Source of the DNA: Plantago major | Lineage: Eukaryota; Streptophyta; Magnoliopsida; Lamiales; Plantaginaceae | Direction: 5' to 3' | DNA: 64,000 nucleotides | Assembly (NCBI GenBank): GCA_026545765.1 | Contig: CM048842.1 | Coordinates: 27,132,667-27,196,666 of the forward strand | In this document: positions 38,369-50,473 of the stretch, one piece after another | How positions within the stretch are numbered: the stretch's first letter is position 1 | Layout: each line of letters opens with the position of its first letter | Made by a program: the position numbers and the translations under genes | The notes under the pieces: generated by a model | Told to the model about the DNA's origin: nothing | The model's input: only the letters and a program-made list of their open reading frames with translations | Databases searched by the model: none

Positions 38369-38386
38369 TCCTCGGCAGCGGCGCCA
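38369..38386 (-). other. Primer-binding site of element 1
   Basis: Minus strand TGGCGCCGCTGCCGAGGA, 5 bases after the 5' LTR end. It resembles the tRNA-Asp type site (TGGCGCCGTTGCCGGGGA, from memory) used by Athila-type elements, with two differences. Confidence 0.8.
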
Positions 38387-38391
38387 AATTT

Positions 38392-39588
38392 TGATGCGAT
38401 CAAAATTAATACTTGTAAAATAACACAAGTAGTAAAGCGGTTGTCGTAGTACAACAAGGCTTAAACCACAGGGTCGTTCTCTCGAGGAATTGATTAAGCT
38501 AGTTCTAAGGTGTAGGCTCAAGGTGTGAGTTGAAAACAGATAGTGTGGGTAACGTTGATACTTGAAAACCCTACAACAAATTACAATTACATGACAAGGT
38601 AATACCTAGATTATGCAATTTCTACAATTAAAACGAAGTAAGCGGATCTTTCAAAAGTGCTGACGCAGTATAGCTAATGGTACACTGCCCGTAAATGCAA
38701 CACTTTGCTATTGCAAAATCGAACAGATTACAGATTATAAGTACGTACGAGTTACGGCAAAAAGCTTGTCACTAGCTATGCCCTCATCCGGATATATACG
38801 AATTATAGGTAAAGACTGATGCAAGTTCACAACGATCAAGCATGCGTTCAACGATCAGATAACAATATGTCACAATACAAGTTATTAACAGCAACCGCCT
38901 AACTCGTACTATTGAATACCTGGACGCCTATTGGTCTCTGCGATCGTCAGAAAGATCACTACTGCTTCTTCGAATTAAAAGAGAGATAGAAATCTCTAAG
39001 TGTTTACAATGCTTGGAATTGAAAATATGAAAGTAGAAGTAAGTGAAGATATGTCCTAATGACTGATACAAGTGGCCTATTTATAAGACCAAGGAAGAAG
39101 AAATTCGAAATCATGGGAAAAACTGCCAGAAAAACATGGGTTGATTCTGTCAAACAGAGCTCACCGCGGTGACGTACTTTAGGGAATCCTCCTCACCGCG
39201 GGCTGGACTTTCTGCCTTCTTTTCTGCTTGGTTGTACTGCGGTGAACCCGTTTGGGTTTGGGGCTCAACGCGGTGAGCCTTGTGTCCGGTAACTCCTCAA
39301 TTTTTCCCATTTTCTCCACTTTTCTCTCCCTTTTCCAACCTCCATGTCACCTCTCTTGGAGTAGTGGCCCACTAACTTGGCCTTGTGGTGCTTCTAGAAG
39401 GTTTTGAAGCCTTCTTTGCACTTTGGTCCCCCATTTCCTTGCCAATGACGCTAATAAACCTAAAAATGCACGAAAACACACAAAAAACCCAAACGTGATA
39501 CGGAACAAAAAATACTAAATAAATGCTAAAAGACGGAACAAAATATGGAAAAAGGCACTAAATGAGTCGTTAAAATATCGACTCATCA
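38392..39588 (-). repeat. 5' LTR of element 1
   Basis: 1,197 bp, TGATG...CATCA. Carries dyad modules at 39,160-39,173, 39,192-39,205, near 39,235 and at 39,264-39,277. As the element's promoter-bearing LTR it would drive leftward transcription. Confidence 0.9.
39078..39085 (-). promoter_or_regulatory. Putative TATA box of the element-1 5' LTR
   Basis: The minus strand reads TATAAATA inside CTTATAAATAGG. Position within the LTR and orientation fit the leftward-transcribed element. The matching site in the 3' LTR has mutated to TATAAACA. Confidence 0.55.
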
Positions 39589-39593
39589 GTTAC

Positions 39594-39699
39594 ATATAGA
39601 ATAATCAATTTGAGATTTAAACAACACACAGTAGGAGTACTAAAATAAGGCACAAAGAACTCTACTTGAGAGTTCAACCACACAAAAGGAGTGCGATAG
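39594..39699. repeat. Diverged satellite between element 1 and solo LTR 2
   Basis: About 106 bp covering parts of G and A monomers (GTAGGAGTACTAAAATAAGG, then GAGAGTTCAACCACAC). It joins smoothly with 29,539 on one side and 40,910 on the other when the insertions are removed. Confidence 0.9.
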
Positions 39700-40904
39700 T
39701 GATATGCTCAAATTATACTCTATAAAACTTAAGAGAATAAGCTGTAGTTGTAGACTATGCCTAACTCGGTATCGTTCTCTAGGGAATTAGTTAAGCTACC
39801 ACAACGAAATAGAGCAGAACGTTTGTTTGTAGTAATAAGTTGGTTTTGAGTGATTTTACCTCTAAAACATGAATTAATACTAAAGCAAATAAACAGTTTT
39901 GATCAAATGATAGAAGGGAACATGGTAGTGATGATCCGGTTATGCTATCTCGATACTAAGGTAATCGTTCATATTTGTCACACGGTCGGTGTATAGAAAA
40001 GCAATCAATCCAATTCAACCAAGCTGTTTTTCAAAGATTGCAAACTAGAGAAATCGTCAGGTTTATCAGACCGATGATTCTTAACTAAACAATTTAGAAT
40101 AAAAAGCATAAACATAAAGATAATCGCAAGCAAACGCAGACAATATGACAGATGAATCAAGCACAATTATACGGAAGCAATAGGGAATTATCAACTTACT
40201 AAGAATTCGATGTCGATGGTTCGTGACAAGAGAAAACTAAGTCCAAGATCAATCAATGTTCAAAAAGTAGGTTTTAGGAGCTTTTTATGTGTCAAACGTA
40301 TAAGGAAGTTATGTCAAAAGGGGATAAAATCGAACAGAAAAGAAGATTTTTGATATATAATCTCTGTGCGGCGAGCAGATTCTCACTGCGGCGAAAGGCT
40401 GTGGTTAAGCCTCCTAGTTGCTTCTGGAAATATCGCCGCGGCGAATAAGATTTCTCGCCACGGCGAGTTGAAAACCTTCATAACATTGTCTACACGAAAG
40501 TTGTATTACTTTGAATTATCTATGCTTGCAACACGAAAGTTGTAGCAATTTGAATTATCTTTGCGTGGCCACCGAAATCAGGTCAATCGGACATCATATG
40601 AGAGAGTTATGGCGAAAATGACTAGACTGCTCTGTAAAATTTCACTTTTGCAAGTTTCACTAAAACGGCTCTCAATTCTTCGTCCGAACTCTGAATCCAC
40701 TTCCGTTTTTGCCATTGTACTCCAATTTCAAGGCTCTAGAACCATTGTTTCACTCCGGTTTTCAACTAAAAACATGAAAAAACATAAAAACGCACAAGAA
40801 ACACTACAAAATACAAAAGCATAAAAACGTACAAAATGCAAACAAAGACTAACCAAAAGACGGTAAAAAAAGACAAGATGAGACTCTAAATTATCGTCTC
40901 ATCA
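39700..40904 (-). mobile_element. Solo LTR 2 (Athila-like)
   Basis: 1,205 bp from TGATATGCTC to GTCTCATCA, flanked by the perfect 5-bp duplication GATAG (39,695-39,699 and 40,905-40,909). There is no internal region, so the element was reduced by recombination between its two LTRs. Orientation is set by similarity to the LTRs of elements 4 and 5. It contains dyad modules at about 40,366, 40,382, 40,432 and 40,454-40,467, plus the block TCACACGGTCGGTGTATAG near 39,979 shared with the other LTRs. Confidence 0.9.
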
Positions 40905-43900
40905 GATAGACAACAAACGAATAACTCTACTTGAGAGATAAAAACAACACGCTTAAGGAGTGGGATGAACAACAAACGAATAAATGTACTTGAGAGTTAA
41001 ACAACACACTAACGGAGCGGGATAGTGTCGACCGAAGAAGTCTATTCGAGATTTAAACAATACACAGAAGGAGTATGAGTATCACAAACGAAGAACTCTA
41101 TATGAGAGTTAAAAACACACATAAGGAGTGAGATAAACAACAAATGTAAAACTCCAATCGAGTGTTAAGCAACACAATAAAGAAGTTAGATAATTACAAA
41201 CAGAGAAGTCTATTTGTGATTTAAACAACACACTAACATAGTTGAATAATGTCGAACGAAGAAGTCTATTCGATATTTAAACAATACAAAGAAGGAGTAT
41301 GTGTATCAGAAATGAAGAACTCTACTTGAGAGTTAAAAACACACGTAAGGAGTGAAATAAACAACAAATTTAAAACTCAACTCGAGAGTTAAGCAACACA
41401 ATAAAGGAGTTAGATAATTACAAACAGAGAAGTCTATTTAAGATTTAAACAACACATAGTAGGTGTAATAAAATAAGGCATGCAAAACTGTACTTGAGGG
41501 TTCAACAGCACACAATGAGTGGGATAGGGAACAAACGAACATCTCAACTGAGAGATAAAAACAACACACTAACAGAGTGGGATGAACAACAAACGAATAA
41601 ATCTTCTTGAGACTTAAACAACACACAAAAGGAGTGGGATAAACAACAAACGAATAACTCTACTTGAGAGATAAAAACAACACAATAAAGAGAGGGATGA
41701 ACGACAACCTAATAAATCTACTTGAGAGTAAAACAACACACAAACGGAGTGGGATAATGTTGAACGAATAATTCTATTCCAGATTTAAACAATACACAGA
41801 AGGAGTTAGAGTATCAGAAATGAAGAACTCTACTTAGATTTATTCAACACACATCACGAGTGAGATAAACAACAAATGTAAAACTCTACTCAAAGGATAA
41901 GAAACACAAAAAAGGAGTGGGATAGTTATAAACAGAGAAATCACTTTGAGATTTAAACAAACACACAGTAGGAGTAATAAAATAAGGCACGAAGAACTCA
42001 ACCTGAGAGTTCAACTGCACAAAAGGATTGGGATAGACAACAAGCGAATAAATCTTCTTGAGAGTTAAACAACATACAAAAGGAGTGGGATAGACAACAA
42101 ACGAATAACTCTACTTGAGAGATTAAAAAACTCACTAAAGGTGAGGGATGAACAACAAACGAATAACTCTACTTGAGAGTTAAAAAACACACTAACGGAG
42201 TGGGATAATATCGAATGAAGAAGTCTATTCATGATTTAAACAATATACAAAAGTAAGAGAATCACAAACGACGAACTCTACTTGAGAGTTAAACAACACA
42301 CAAAAGGAGTTACATAAAAAAAAATATGTAAAGCTCTACTCGAGAGTTAAGCAACATAATAAAGGAGTTGGATAATTACAAACAGAGAAGTCTATTTGAG
42401 ATTTAAACAACACACAGTAGGAGTAATAAAATAAGGCACGAAGAACTCTACTTGAGGGTTCAACAACACAAAAGGAGTGGGATAGACAACAAACGAACAA
42501 CACTACTTGAGAGATAAAAACAACACACTAAAGGAGATGGATGAACAACAAACGAATAAATCTACTTGAGAGTTAAGCAACACACTAGCAGAATGGGATA
42601 ATGTCGAACGAATATTTCGATTTGAGATTTCAAGAATACACAGAAGGAGTAAGAGTATCAGAAACGAAGAACTTTCCTTGAGATTTAAACAACACACATA
42701 AGGAGTGAGATAAACATCAAATGTAAAACTCTACTCGAGGGCTAAGCAACACTATAAAGGAGTGCGATAATTACAAACAGAGAAATCTATTTGAGATTTA
42801 AACAACTCACAGTAGGAGTAATAAAATAAGGCACGACGAACTCTACTTGAGAGTTCAACTACACAAAAGGAGTGGGACAGAACAAACGTATAACTCTACT
42901 TGAGAGATAAAAACAACACACTAAAGGAGTGAGGGATGAACAAAAAATGAATAAATCTACATGAGAGTTAAACAACACACTAACGGAGTGAAATAATGTC
43001 CAATGAAGAAGTTTATTCGAGATTAAAACAATACACAGAAGGGGTATGTGTATCACAAACGAAGAACTCTACTAGAGAGTTAAACAACACACATAATGAA
43101 TGAGATGAATAACAAATGTCAAACTCTATACGAGAGTTAAGTAACATAATAAACGAGTGGGAAAATTACAAACAAAGTAGTATGTTTGAGATTAAAGCAA
43201 CACACCAGACGAGTAATAAATTAAGGAACGAAGACCTCTACTTGAGAGTTAAACAACAAACTAAAGGGGTGGGATAGACAACAAATGAACAATACTACTT
43301 GAGAGATAAAAACAACACACTAAAGGAGAGGGATGAATAACAAACGTATAAATCTACTAGAGTGTTAAACAAGACACAAAAGGATTGGTATAGACAACAA
43401 AATTAACAACTCTACTTGAGAGATAAAATCAACAAACTAAAGGTGAGGGATTAACAACAAACGAATAACTCTACTTGAGAGTTAAACAACACACTAACGG
43501 ATTGGAATAAAGTCGAATGAAGAAGTCTATTCAAAATTTAAACAATAAATAGAAGGAAAAAGAGTATCATAAACGACAAACTCTACTTGAGAGTTAAAAA
43601 TACACATAAGGAGTGAGATAAACGACAAATATAAAACTGTACTCGAGAGTTATGCAACACAATAAAGAGTTGGATAATTACAAACAGAAAGTCTATTTGA
43701 AATTTAAACAACACACAGTAGGTGTAATAAAATAAGGCACGAAGAACTCTACTTGATGTTCAATAGCAAAAAAGGAGTCGGATAGACAACAAACGAACAA
43801 CTCTACTTGAGAGAAAAAAACAACACACTGAAGGAGTGGGATGAACAACAAGCAAATAAATCTTCTTTAGAGTAAAACAACACACAAAAGCAGTGGGATA

Positions 43901-46146
43901 GACAACAAACAAACAAACAAGACTACTTGAGAGATAAAAACAACACACTACAGGTGAAGGATGAACAACAAACGAGTAACTCTACTTGAGAGTAAAACAA
44001 CATACTAACGGAGTGGGATAGCGTCAAATGAAGAAGTCTGTTCAAGATTTAAACAATACACAAAAGAAGTAAGAGTATCACGAATGACGAAATCTACATG
44101 AGAGTTAAACAAGACACATAAGGAGTTAGATAAACAGCAAATGTAAAACTCTACTCAAGGGTTAAGCAAAACAATAAAGGACTGGGATGATTACAAAAAG
44201 AGAAATGTATTTGAGATTTAAGCAACACATAGTAGGAGTAACAAAATAAGGCACGAATAACTCCACTTGAGAGTTCAACCACGCAAAAGGAGTGGGATAG
44301 AAAACAAACGAAAAACTCTACTAGAGAGATAAAAACAACACGCTAAAGGAGAGGGATGTACAACAAACGAATAAATCTACTTGAGAGTTAAACAATACAC
44401 TAGCGGAGTGAGATAATTTCGAATGAATATTTCTATTTGATATTTAAAGAATACACAGAAGGAGTAAGTGTATCAGAAACGAAGAACTCTCCTTGAGATT
44501 TAAACAACACACAGAAGGAGTGAGATAAACAACAAATGTAAAATTCGACTCGAGGGTTAAGCAACACTATAAAGGAGTTGGATGATTAGAAATAGAGAAA
44601 TCTATTTGAGATTTAAGCAACACACAGGACGAGTAATAAGATAAGGAACGAAGACCTCTACTTGAGAGTTAAACAGCACACTAAAGGAGTGGGATAGACA
44701 ACAAACGAACAGCTCTACTTGAGAGATAAAACAACACACTAAAGGAGAGGGATGGTCAACAAACGTATAAACCTACTCGAAAGTTAAACAATACACAAAA
44801 GGAGTAGGATAGACAATAAACGAATAACTCTACTTGTGAGATAAAAAAACACACTAAAGGTGAGGGATGAATAACAAACGAATAACTCTACTTGAGAGTT
44901 AAGCAACACATTAACGAAGTGGGATAATGTCGAATGAAGAAATCTATTCAAGATTCAAACAAAACACGGAAGGAGTAAGAATATCACAAACGACGAACAC
45001 TACTTGAGAGTTAAACAACACACAAAATGAGTGACATAAGAAACAAATGTTAAACTCTACTCGAGAGTTAAACAACACAATAAAGGAGTTGGATAATTAC
45101 AAACATAGAAGTCTATTTGAGATTGAAACAACACACAATAGGAGTAATAAAATAAGGCACGAAGAACTCTACTTGAGGGTTCAACAACACAAAAGGAGTG
45201 GGATAGACAACAAACGAACAACTCTACTTGAGAGATAAAAATAACACACTAAAGGAGAAGGATGAACAACAAACGAATAAATCTACTTGTGAGTTAAACA
45301 ACACACTAGCGGAGTGGGATAATGTCAAACGAATATGTCTATTTGAGATTTAAAGAATACACAGGAGTAAGAGTATCAGAAACGAAGAACTCTCCTTGAC
45401 ATTTAAACAGCACACATAAGGAGTGAGATAAATAACAAATGTAAAACTGTACTCGAGGGTTAAGAAACACTATAAAGGAGTGGGATAATTACAAACAGAG
45501 AAATTTATTTGAGATTTAAACAACTCACAGTAGGTGTAATAAAATAAAGAATGAAGAACTCTACTTGAGAGTTCAACCACAGAAAAGGAGTGGGACAGAC
45601 AACAAACGAATAACTCTACTTGAGAGATAAAAACAGCACACTAAAGGAGAGGGACGAACAACAAACGAATAAATCTACTTGAGAGTTAAACAACACACGA
45701 ACGGAGTGGGATAATGTTAACGAATAATTCTATTTGAGATTTAAACAATACACTGAAGGTGTAAGAGTATCACAAACGATGAAATCTAATTGAGAGTTAA
45801 ACAATACACATAAGGAGTGAGAAAAACAACAAATGTAAATCTCTACTCGAGAGTTAAGCAACACTATAAAGGAGTGGGAAAATTCCAAACAGAGAAATCT
45901 ATTTGAGATTTAAACAACACACAGTAGGAGTAATAAAATAAGGCACGAATAACTCTACTTGAGAGTTCAACCACGCAAATGGAGTGGGATAGAAAACAAA
46001 CGAATAACTCTACTAGAGAGATAAAAATAACAAACTAAAGGAGAGGGATGAAAAACAAATGTAAAACTCTATTCAAGATTTAAACAATACAGAGAAGGAG
46101 TATGAGTATCACAAACGAAGAACTCTACGTGGGAGTTAAAAACCAC
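40905..46146. repeat. Diverged satellite, second block
   Basis: 56-bp monomers, A-G types recognisable, with variable cycle length. It opens with D-E-F-(G/C hybrid)-D-E-F-G, the same junction as in the homogeneous HOR (hybrid near 41,207-41,261). Parts match other diverged segments: 41,430 with 26,310; 43,760 with 28,720 and 48,585; 44,230 onward with 54,297 onward. No gene is supported. Ends at solo LTR 3. Confidence 0.85.
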
Positions 46147-47515
46147 TGATAAGCTCAAATTATACTCTAAATAATTTAAGAGAATAAGTTGTTGTTGTAG
46201 ACTATGCTTAACTCGGTATCGTTCTCTAGGGAATTAATCAAGCTACCACAACGAGTGAGAGTAAACAGATTGTTTGTGAGTAACAGATAAGTTTTGGATG
46301 TTTTTACTTCTAAAACACAGATTGAAACAGGAAACAGATAAACAGGTTTGATCAAAGAGAGAAGATGAACACAGTAGTAATGATCAAGTAATGCTAATTC
46401 GTTCTAGGGAAATCATTCATGTTTGTCACACGGTCGGCGTACAGAAATCAGTCAATTCGATTCAACCAATTGTTCTTAGAATATATTATACTGGAGAAAT
46501 CGTGAGTCGTCAATTCACGATCCTTAAACAAGAACAATTTAGAGAATTTAATACGGACTTATCGAATTGAAGGTTTTCACGAAGATTTTATACGAGACTA
46601 ACCTGAGTGAATCCAAAACCCTAGAAACGAATATGCAAGACTATCACATAAATATCGTGTTCGGAGTGATTTAACTACTCATGAGGGAAGCAAAGATAAA
46701 AGACGTCAAGGTATTGAATATGTCAAGCATAAACATGGTGATAATCGCATGCAAGATCATACAATTCGATAAACAGAAGAAAACACGAATTGAAGATAAA
46801 CAATAGAGAGTTATCAAAAGATTACCAAGAATTCGATATCAATGCTTCTTAGAAGAGGTAAACCAAGCTCCAAGATCAATCAATAAATGTCAAAACCTAG
46901 TTCCTGGGCTTTTTCCTATGTAAATCTAGGGTAAAAGAAGTTATGTCTCAAGTTATGGTGAAAGAAATCTATTTAAAGGAGAAAAAACGAGTAGAATCCT
47001 AGCAGAATTCGACTAGAAAATCGCCCAGCAAATAAGCTCTCGGGAACTCTCGCCGCGGCGAAGATGCTTTCTGACAGTCAACTGGCGATGCCTGTATCTT
47101 TTTCTTGAGGAAGACTTTGGCTACAATTGTGGCACAAAAGTTGTAGCCCTTTGAATTATCTTTCCATGGCCATCGAGATCAGGTAAATCAGACTTCGTAT
47201 GAGAGAGTTATGTCCAAAATGGCTAGACTGCTCCGTAAATCATCACTTTTGCAAGTCACGCTAAAACGCCTCTCAATTCTTCGTCCGAACACCGAATCCA
47301 CTTCCGTCTTCGTCCAATTACTCTTCATTCAGAGATTTATAACCAATGTCTTCACTCCGATTTTCACCTTTGGGACCAAATAACACAAAAAATCCTACAA
47401 AACACAAACAAAGTACTAAAGCATAAAAACGTACAAAAACACTTTAAAACTAAGGTCAAAGACTAACAAAGACCACTAAAAAGGACCAAAGGAGACGTTA
47501 GAATATAGTCCATCA
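46147..47515 (-). mobile_element. Solo LTR 3 (Athila-like)
   Basis: 1,369 bp from TGATAAGCTC to GTCCATCA. Flanks are ACCAC (46,142-46,146) and AACAC (47,516-47,520), a 5-bp duplication with one mismatch. The undisturbed satellite reads AACAC here, so the left copy has mutated. Contains one dyad module (47,050-47,061), a hairpin (46,499-46,521) and the shared TCACACGGTCGGCGTACAG block. No internal region. Confidence 0.88.
46499..46521 (-). other. LTR hairpin, solo LTR 3 version
   Basis: ATCGTGA - 9 bases - TCACGAT. The other LTRs have ATCGTGG...CCACGAT, a compensatory change at the seventh pair. Confidence 0.55.
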
Positions 47516-49053
47516 AACACATATAAGGAGTGAGATAAACAACAAATGTAAAACTCTACTCGGGAGTTATGCAACACAATAAAGCAGTTAGATAATTACA
47601 AATAGAGAAGTCTATTTGAGATTTAAAACAACACATAGTAGGAGTAATAAAATAAGGCACGAAGAACTGTACTTGAGGATTCAACAACACAAAAGGAGTG
47701 TGATAGACAACAAACGAACAACTATACTTGAGAGATAAAAACAACACACTAAAGGAGTGGGATGAACAACAAACGAATCAATAAATCTACTTGAGTGTTA
47801 AACAACACACAAAAGGAGTGGAATAATGCTGAACGAAAAATGTTTATTCGAGATTTAAATAATACACAGTAGGAGTAAGAGTATCAGAAACGAACAACTC
47901 AATTTGAGATTTAAACAACACACATAAGGAGTGAGATAAACAACAGATGTAAAACTCTAGTCGAGGGTTAAGCACCACACTAACGAAGTGGGATAGTTAC
48001 AAACAGAGAAATCTCTTTGAGATTTAAACAACACACAGTCGGAGTAATAAAATATGGCAGGAAGAACTCTACTTGAAATTTCAACCACACAAAAGGAGTG
48101 TGATAGACAAAGAACGAACAACTCTAATCGAGAGTAAAAACATCACACTAAAGGAGAGGGCTGAACAAGAAACGAATAAATCTACTAGATTTAAATAAAA
48201 CACAAAAGGAGTTAGAGCATCAGAAACGAAGAACTCTATTTGAGATTTAAACAACACACATAAGGAGTGAGATAAACAACAAATGTAAAACTCTACTTGA
48301 GACTTAAACAACACACTAATGGAGTGGGATAATGTCGAATGAAGAAGTCTATTCAAGATTTAAACAATACATAGAAGCAGTAAGAGTATCATAAACGACG
48401 AACTCTACTTGAGAATTAAAAACACACATAAGGAGTGAGATAAACAACAAATGTAAAACTCTACTCGAGAGTTATGCAACACAATAAAGGAGTTGGATAA
48501 TTACAAATAGAAAGTCTATTTGAGATTTCAACAACACACAATAGCTGTAATAAAATAAGGCACGAAGAACTCTACTTGAGGGTTCAACAGAAAAAGAGTA
48601 GTCGGATAGACAACAAACGAACAACATTACTTGAGAGAAAAAACCAACACACTAAAGGAGTGGGATGATCAACAAACGAATAAATCTTCTTTAGAGTTAA
48701 ACAACACACAAAAGTAATGGGATAGACAACAAACAAACAACTCAACTTGAGAGATAAAAACAACACACTAAAGGTGAAGGATGAACAGCAAACGAACAAC
48801 TCTACTTGAGAGTAAAACAACACACTAACGGAGTGGGATAGCGTCAAATGAAGAATTCTATTCAAGATTTAAACAATACACAAAAGGAGCAAGAGTATCA
48901 CGAACGACGAAATCTACATGAGTGTTAAACAACACACATAAGGAATGAGATAAACAACAAATGTAAAACTCTACTCGAGGGTTAAACAAAACAATAAAGG
49001 AGTGGGATAGTTACAAAAAGACAAATCTATTTGAGATTTAAACAACACATAGT
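47516..49053. repeat. Diverged satellite, third block
   Basis: Continues the second block across solo LTR 3. Shows the variants CTGTACTTGAGGATTCAAC and GAACGAAAAATG that return near 56,330-56,500 and 57,460-57,630. No gene is supported. Confidence 0.88.
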
Positions 49054-50473
49054 TGATGTGCTCAAATTGAAACTTAGAAACAAGTAGAAAGCAGTTGTTG
49101 TAGAATAAGCAAAGCTAACCACAGAGTCGTTCGCTAAGGAACCAATTAAGCGACCACAACGATTTGAAAGCAAACAATTACTTGAAGAAAGTGTTTGATT
49201 TATTTAAATTCGAGTACTTCTAATAGCTAGAAAATAGAAAATGCAATTTAATTGATTTGAATGAATGAGGTAGGAAGAACATGGTAGTTACGATCAAGCT
49301 ATGCCAATTCGCTCTAGGGATACGTTCATACTGTCACACGGTCGGTGTATAGAAAACTATCAATTCAACCTTTACCAAACGAGTTTGAAGATATTTGAAC
49401 TTGAGTAATCGTGGGTCATCAATCCACGATCCTTAACCAAACGTTTTAGAGAATCTTTGAACGAAAGTATTAAATTGAAGGGTTTTTACGAAGATCTTTG
49501 AAAGAGCCTAACCTATATGAACGATTTCAAGCCCTAGAAGTGAATACGCAAAGTTATCACGCAACTACCATGTCCGGAGTGGTTTAGCTACTCATGATAG
49601 ATTGAAAGATGAAAGACTTCAAGATATTGCTCATGAAAAACATAAACATAATATAATCGCATGCAAGCTCATACAATTCGACAAACAAGATCAAGAACGA
49701 ATTGTAAAGAGATAAACAATAGAGAATTACTACGGTGATCAGGAATTCGATATCGATAAATCAATCAAGGATAAAACTAAGCTCCAAATTGTCTCAATCA
49801 ATCAATGTCAAAACCTAGTTCTAGAAGATTTTTTAATGTAAAAATCGAGTTTAAGAAGTTATGGCAAAAGAAGACCTAATCCTGACCAAAAGAGGAAAAA
49901 ATATGCTGAATCTGGGCCTTCTCGCCGAATCTCGCCGCGACGAGGAAAATAGCTCGCCGCAGCGAGAAACCCCGTGTAGCTCCTCTTTTTGCCTCGTAAA
50001 ATCTCGCCGCGGCGAAATTATCCATTCGCCGCAGCGAGCTTAAAACCTCCGTAACATTTTCTACACACAGAATTTTCCGATGCTTCCAAAACAAAAATTG
50101 TAGCCCTTTGAATTATCTCTCCGTGGCACTGAGATCAGGTCAATCGGACATCATATGAGACCGTTATGGCTAAAATGGCTAGACTGCTCCGTAAAACATC
50201 ACTTTTGCAAGCTACGCTAAAACGGCTCTCAATTCTTCGTCCGAACTCCGAATCCACTTCCATTTTCGCCCAGTTACTCTACATTCAACGATCTAGAACC
50301 CAAGTTTTCACTCCGATTTTCACCTTCGAGACACAAAAATCCTACAAAACACAAACAAAGCACCAAAGCATAAAAACGCACAAAGAAACTATAAAATCAT
50401 AAACAAAGACTCACAAAGACTAACAAAGACCGCTAAAAAGGACCCAATGAGACTCTAAATTATAGTCTCATCA
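49054..50473 (-). repeat. 3' LTR of element 4
   Basis: Contains the hairpin at 49,408-49,430 (ATCGTGG...CCACGAT) and four dyad modules in two pairs: 49,931/49,953 and 50,003/50,025. Offsets are 22 bp within a pair and 72 bp between pairs. Open frames here on either strand are chance frames in the module array. Confidence 0.9.

Larger units (their letters stand above)
29540..39588 (-). mobile_element. LTR retrotransposon 1, Athila-like Ty3/gypsy, complete but lacking RT and integrase
   Basis: Two LTRs of about 1.2 kb (29,540-30,737 and 38,392-39,588), each starting TGATG and ending CATCA, flanked by the 5-bp duplication GTTAC (29,535-29,539 and 39,589-39,593). The satellite reads through the insertion point. 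The primer-binding site lies beside the right LTR and the polypurine tract beside the left, so transcription is leftward. The internal region keeps a Gag/protease remnant and one small interrupted frame. No RT, RNase H or integrase of its own is seen, so it must be non-autonomous. About a dozen mismatches in the first 185 aligned LTR bases suggest an old insertion. Confidence 0.93.

Noticed and set aside
40561..40824. Similar small frames in LTRs (also 50,166-50,402, 53,941-54,236) with a shared translation such as RLLRKTS
   Set aside because: The similarity is nucleotide-level conservation of an LTR block on the antisense strand. The frames end at different places and have no supporting start signal.
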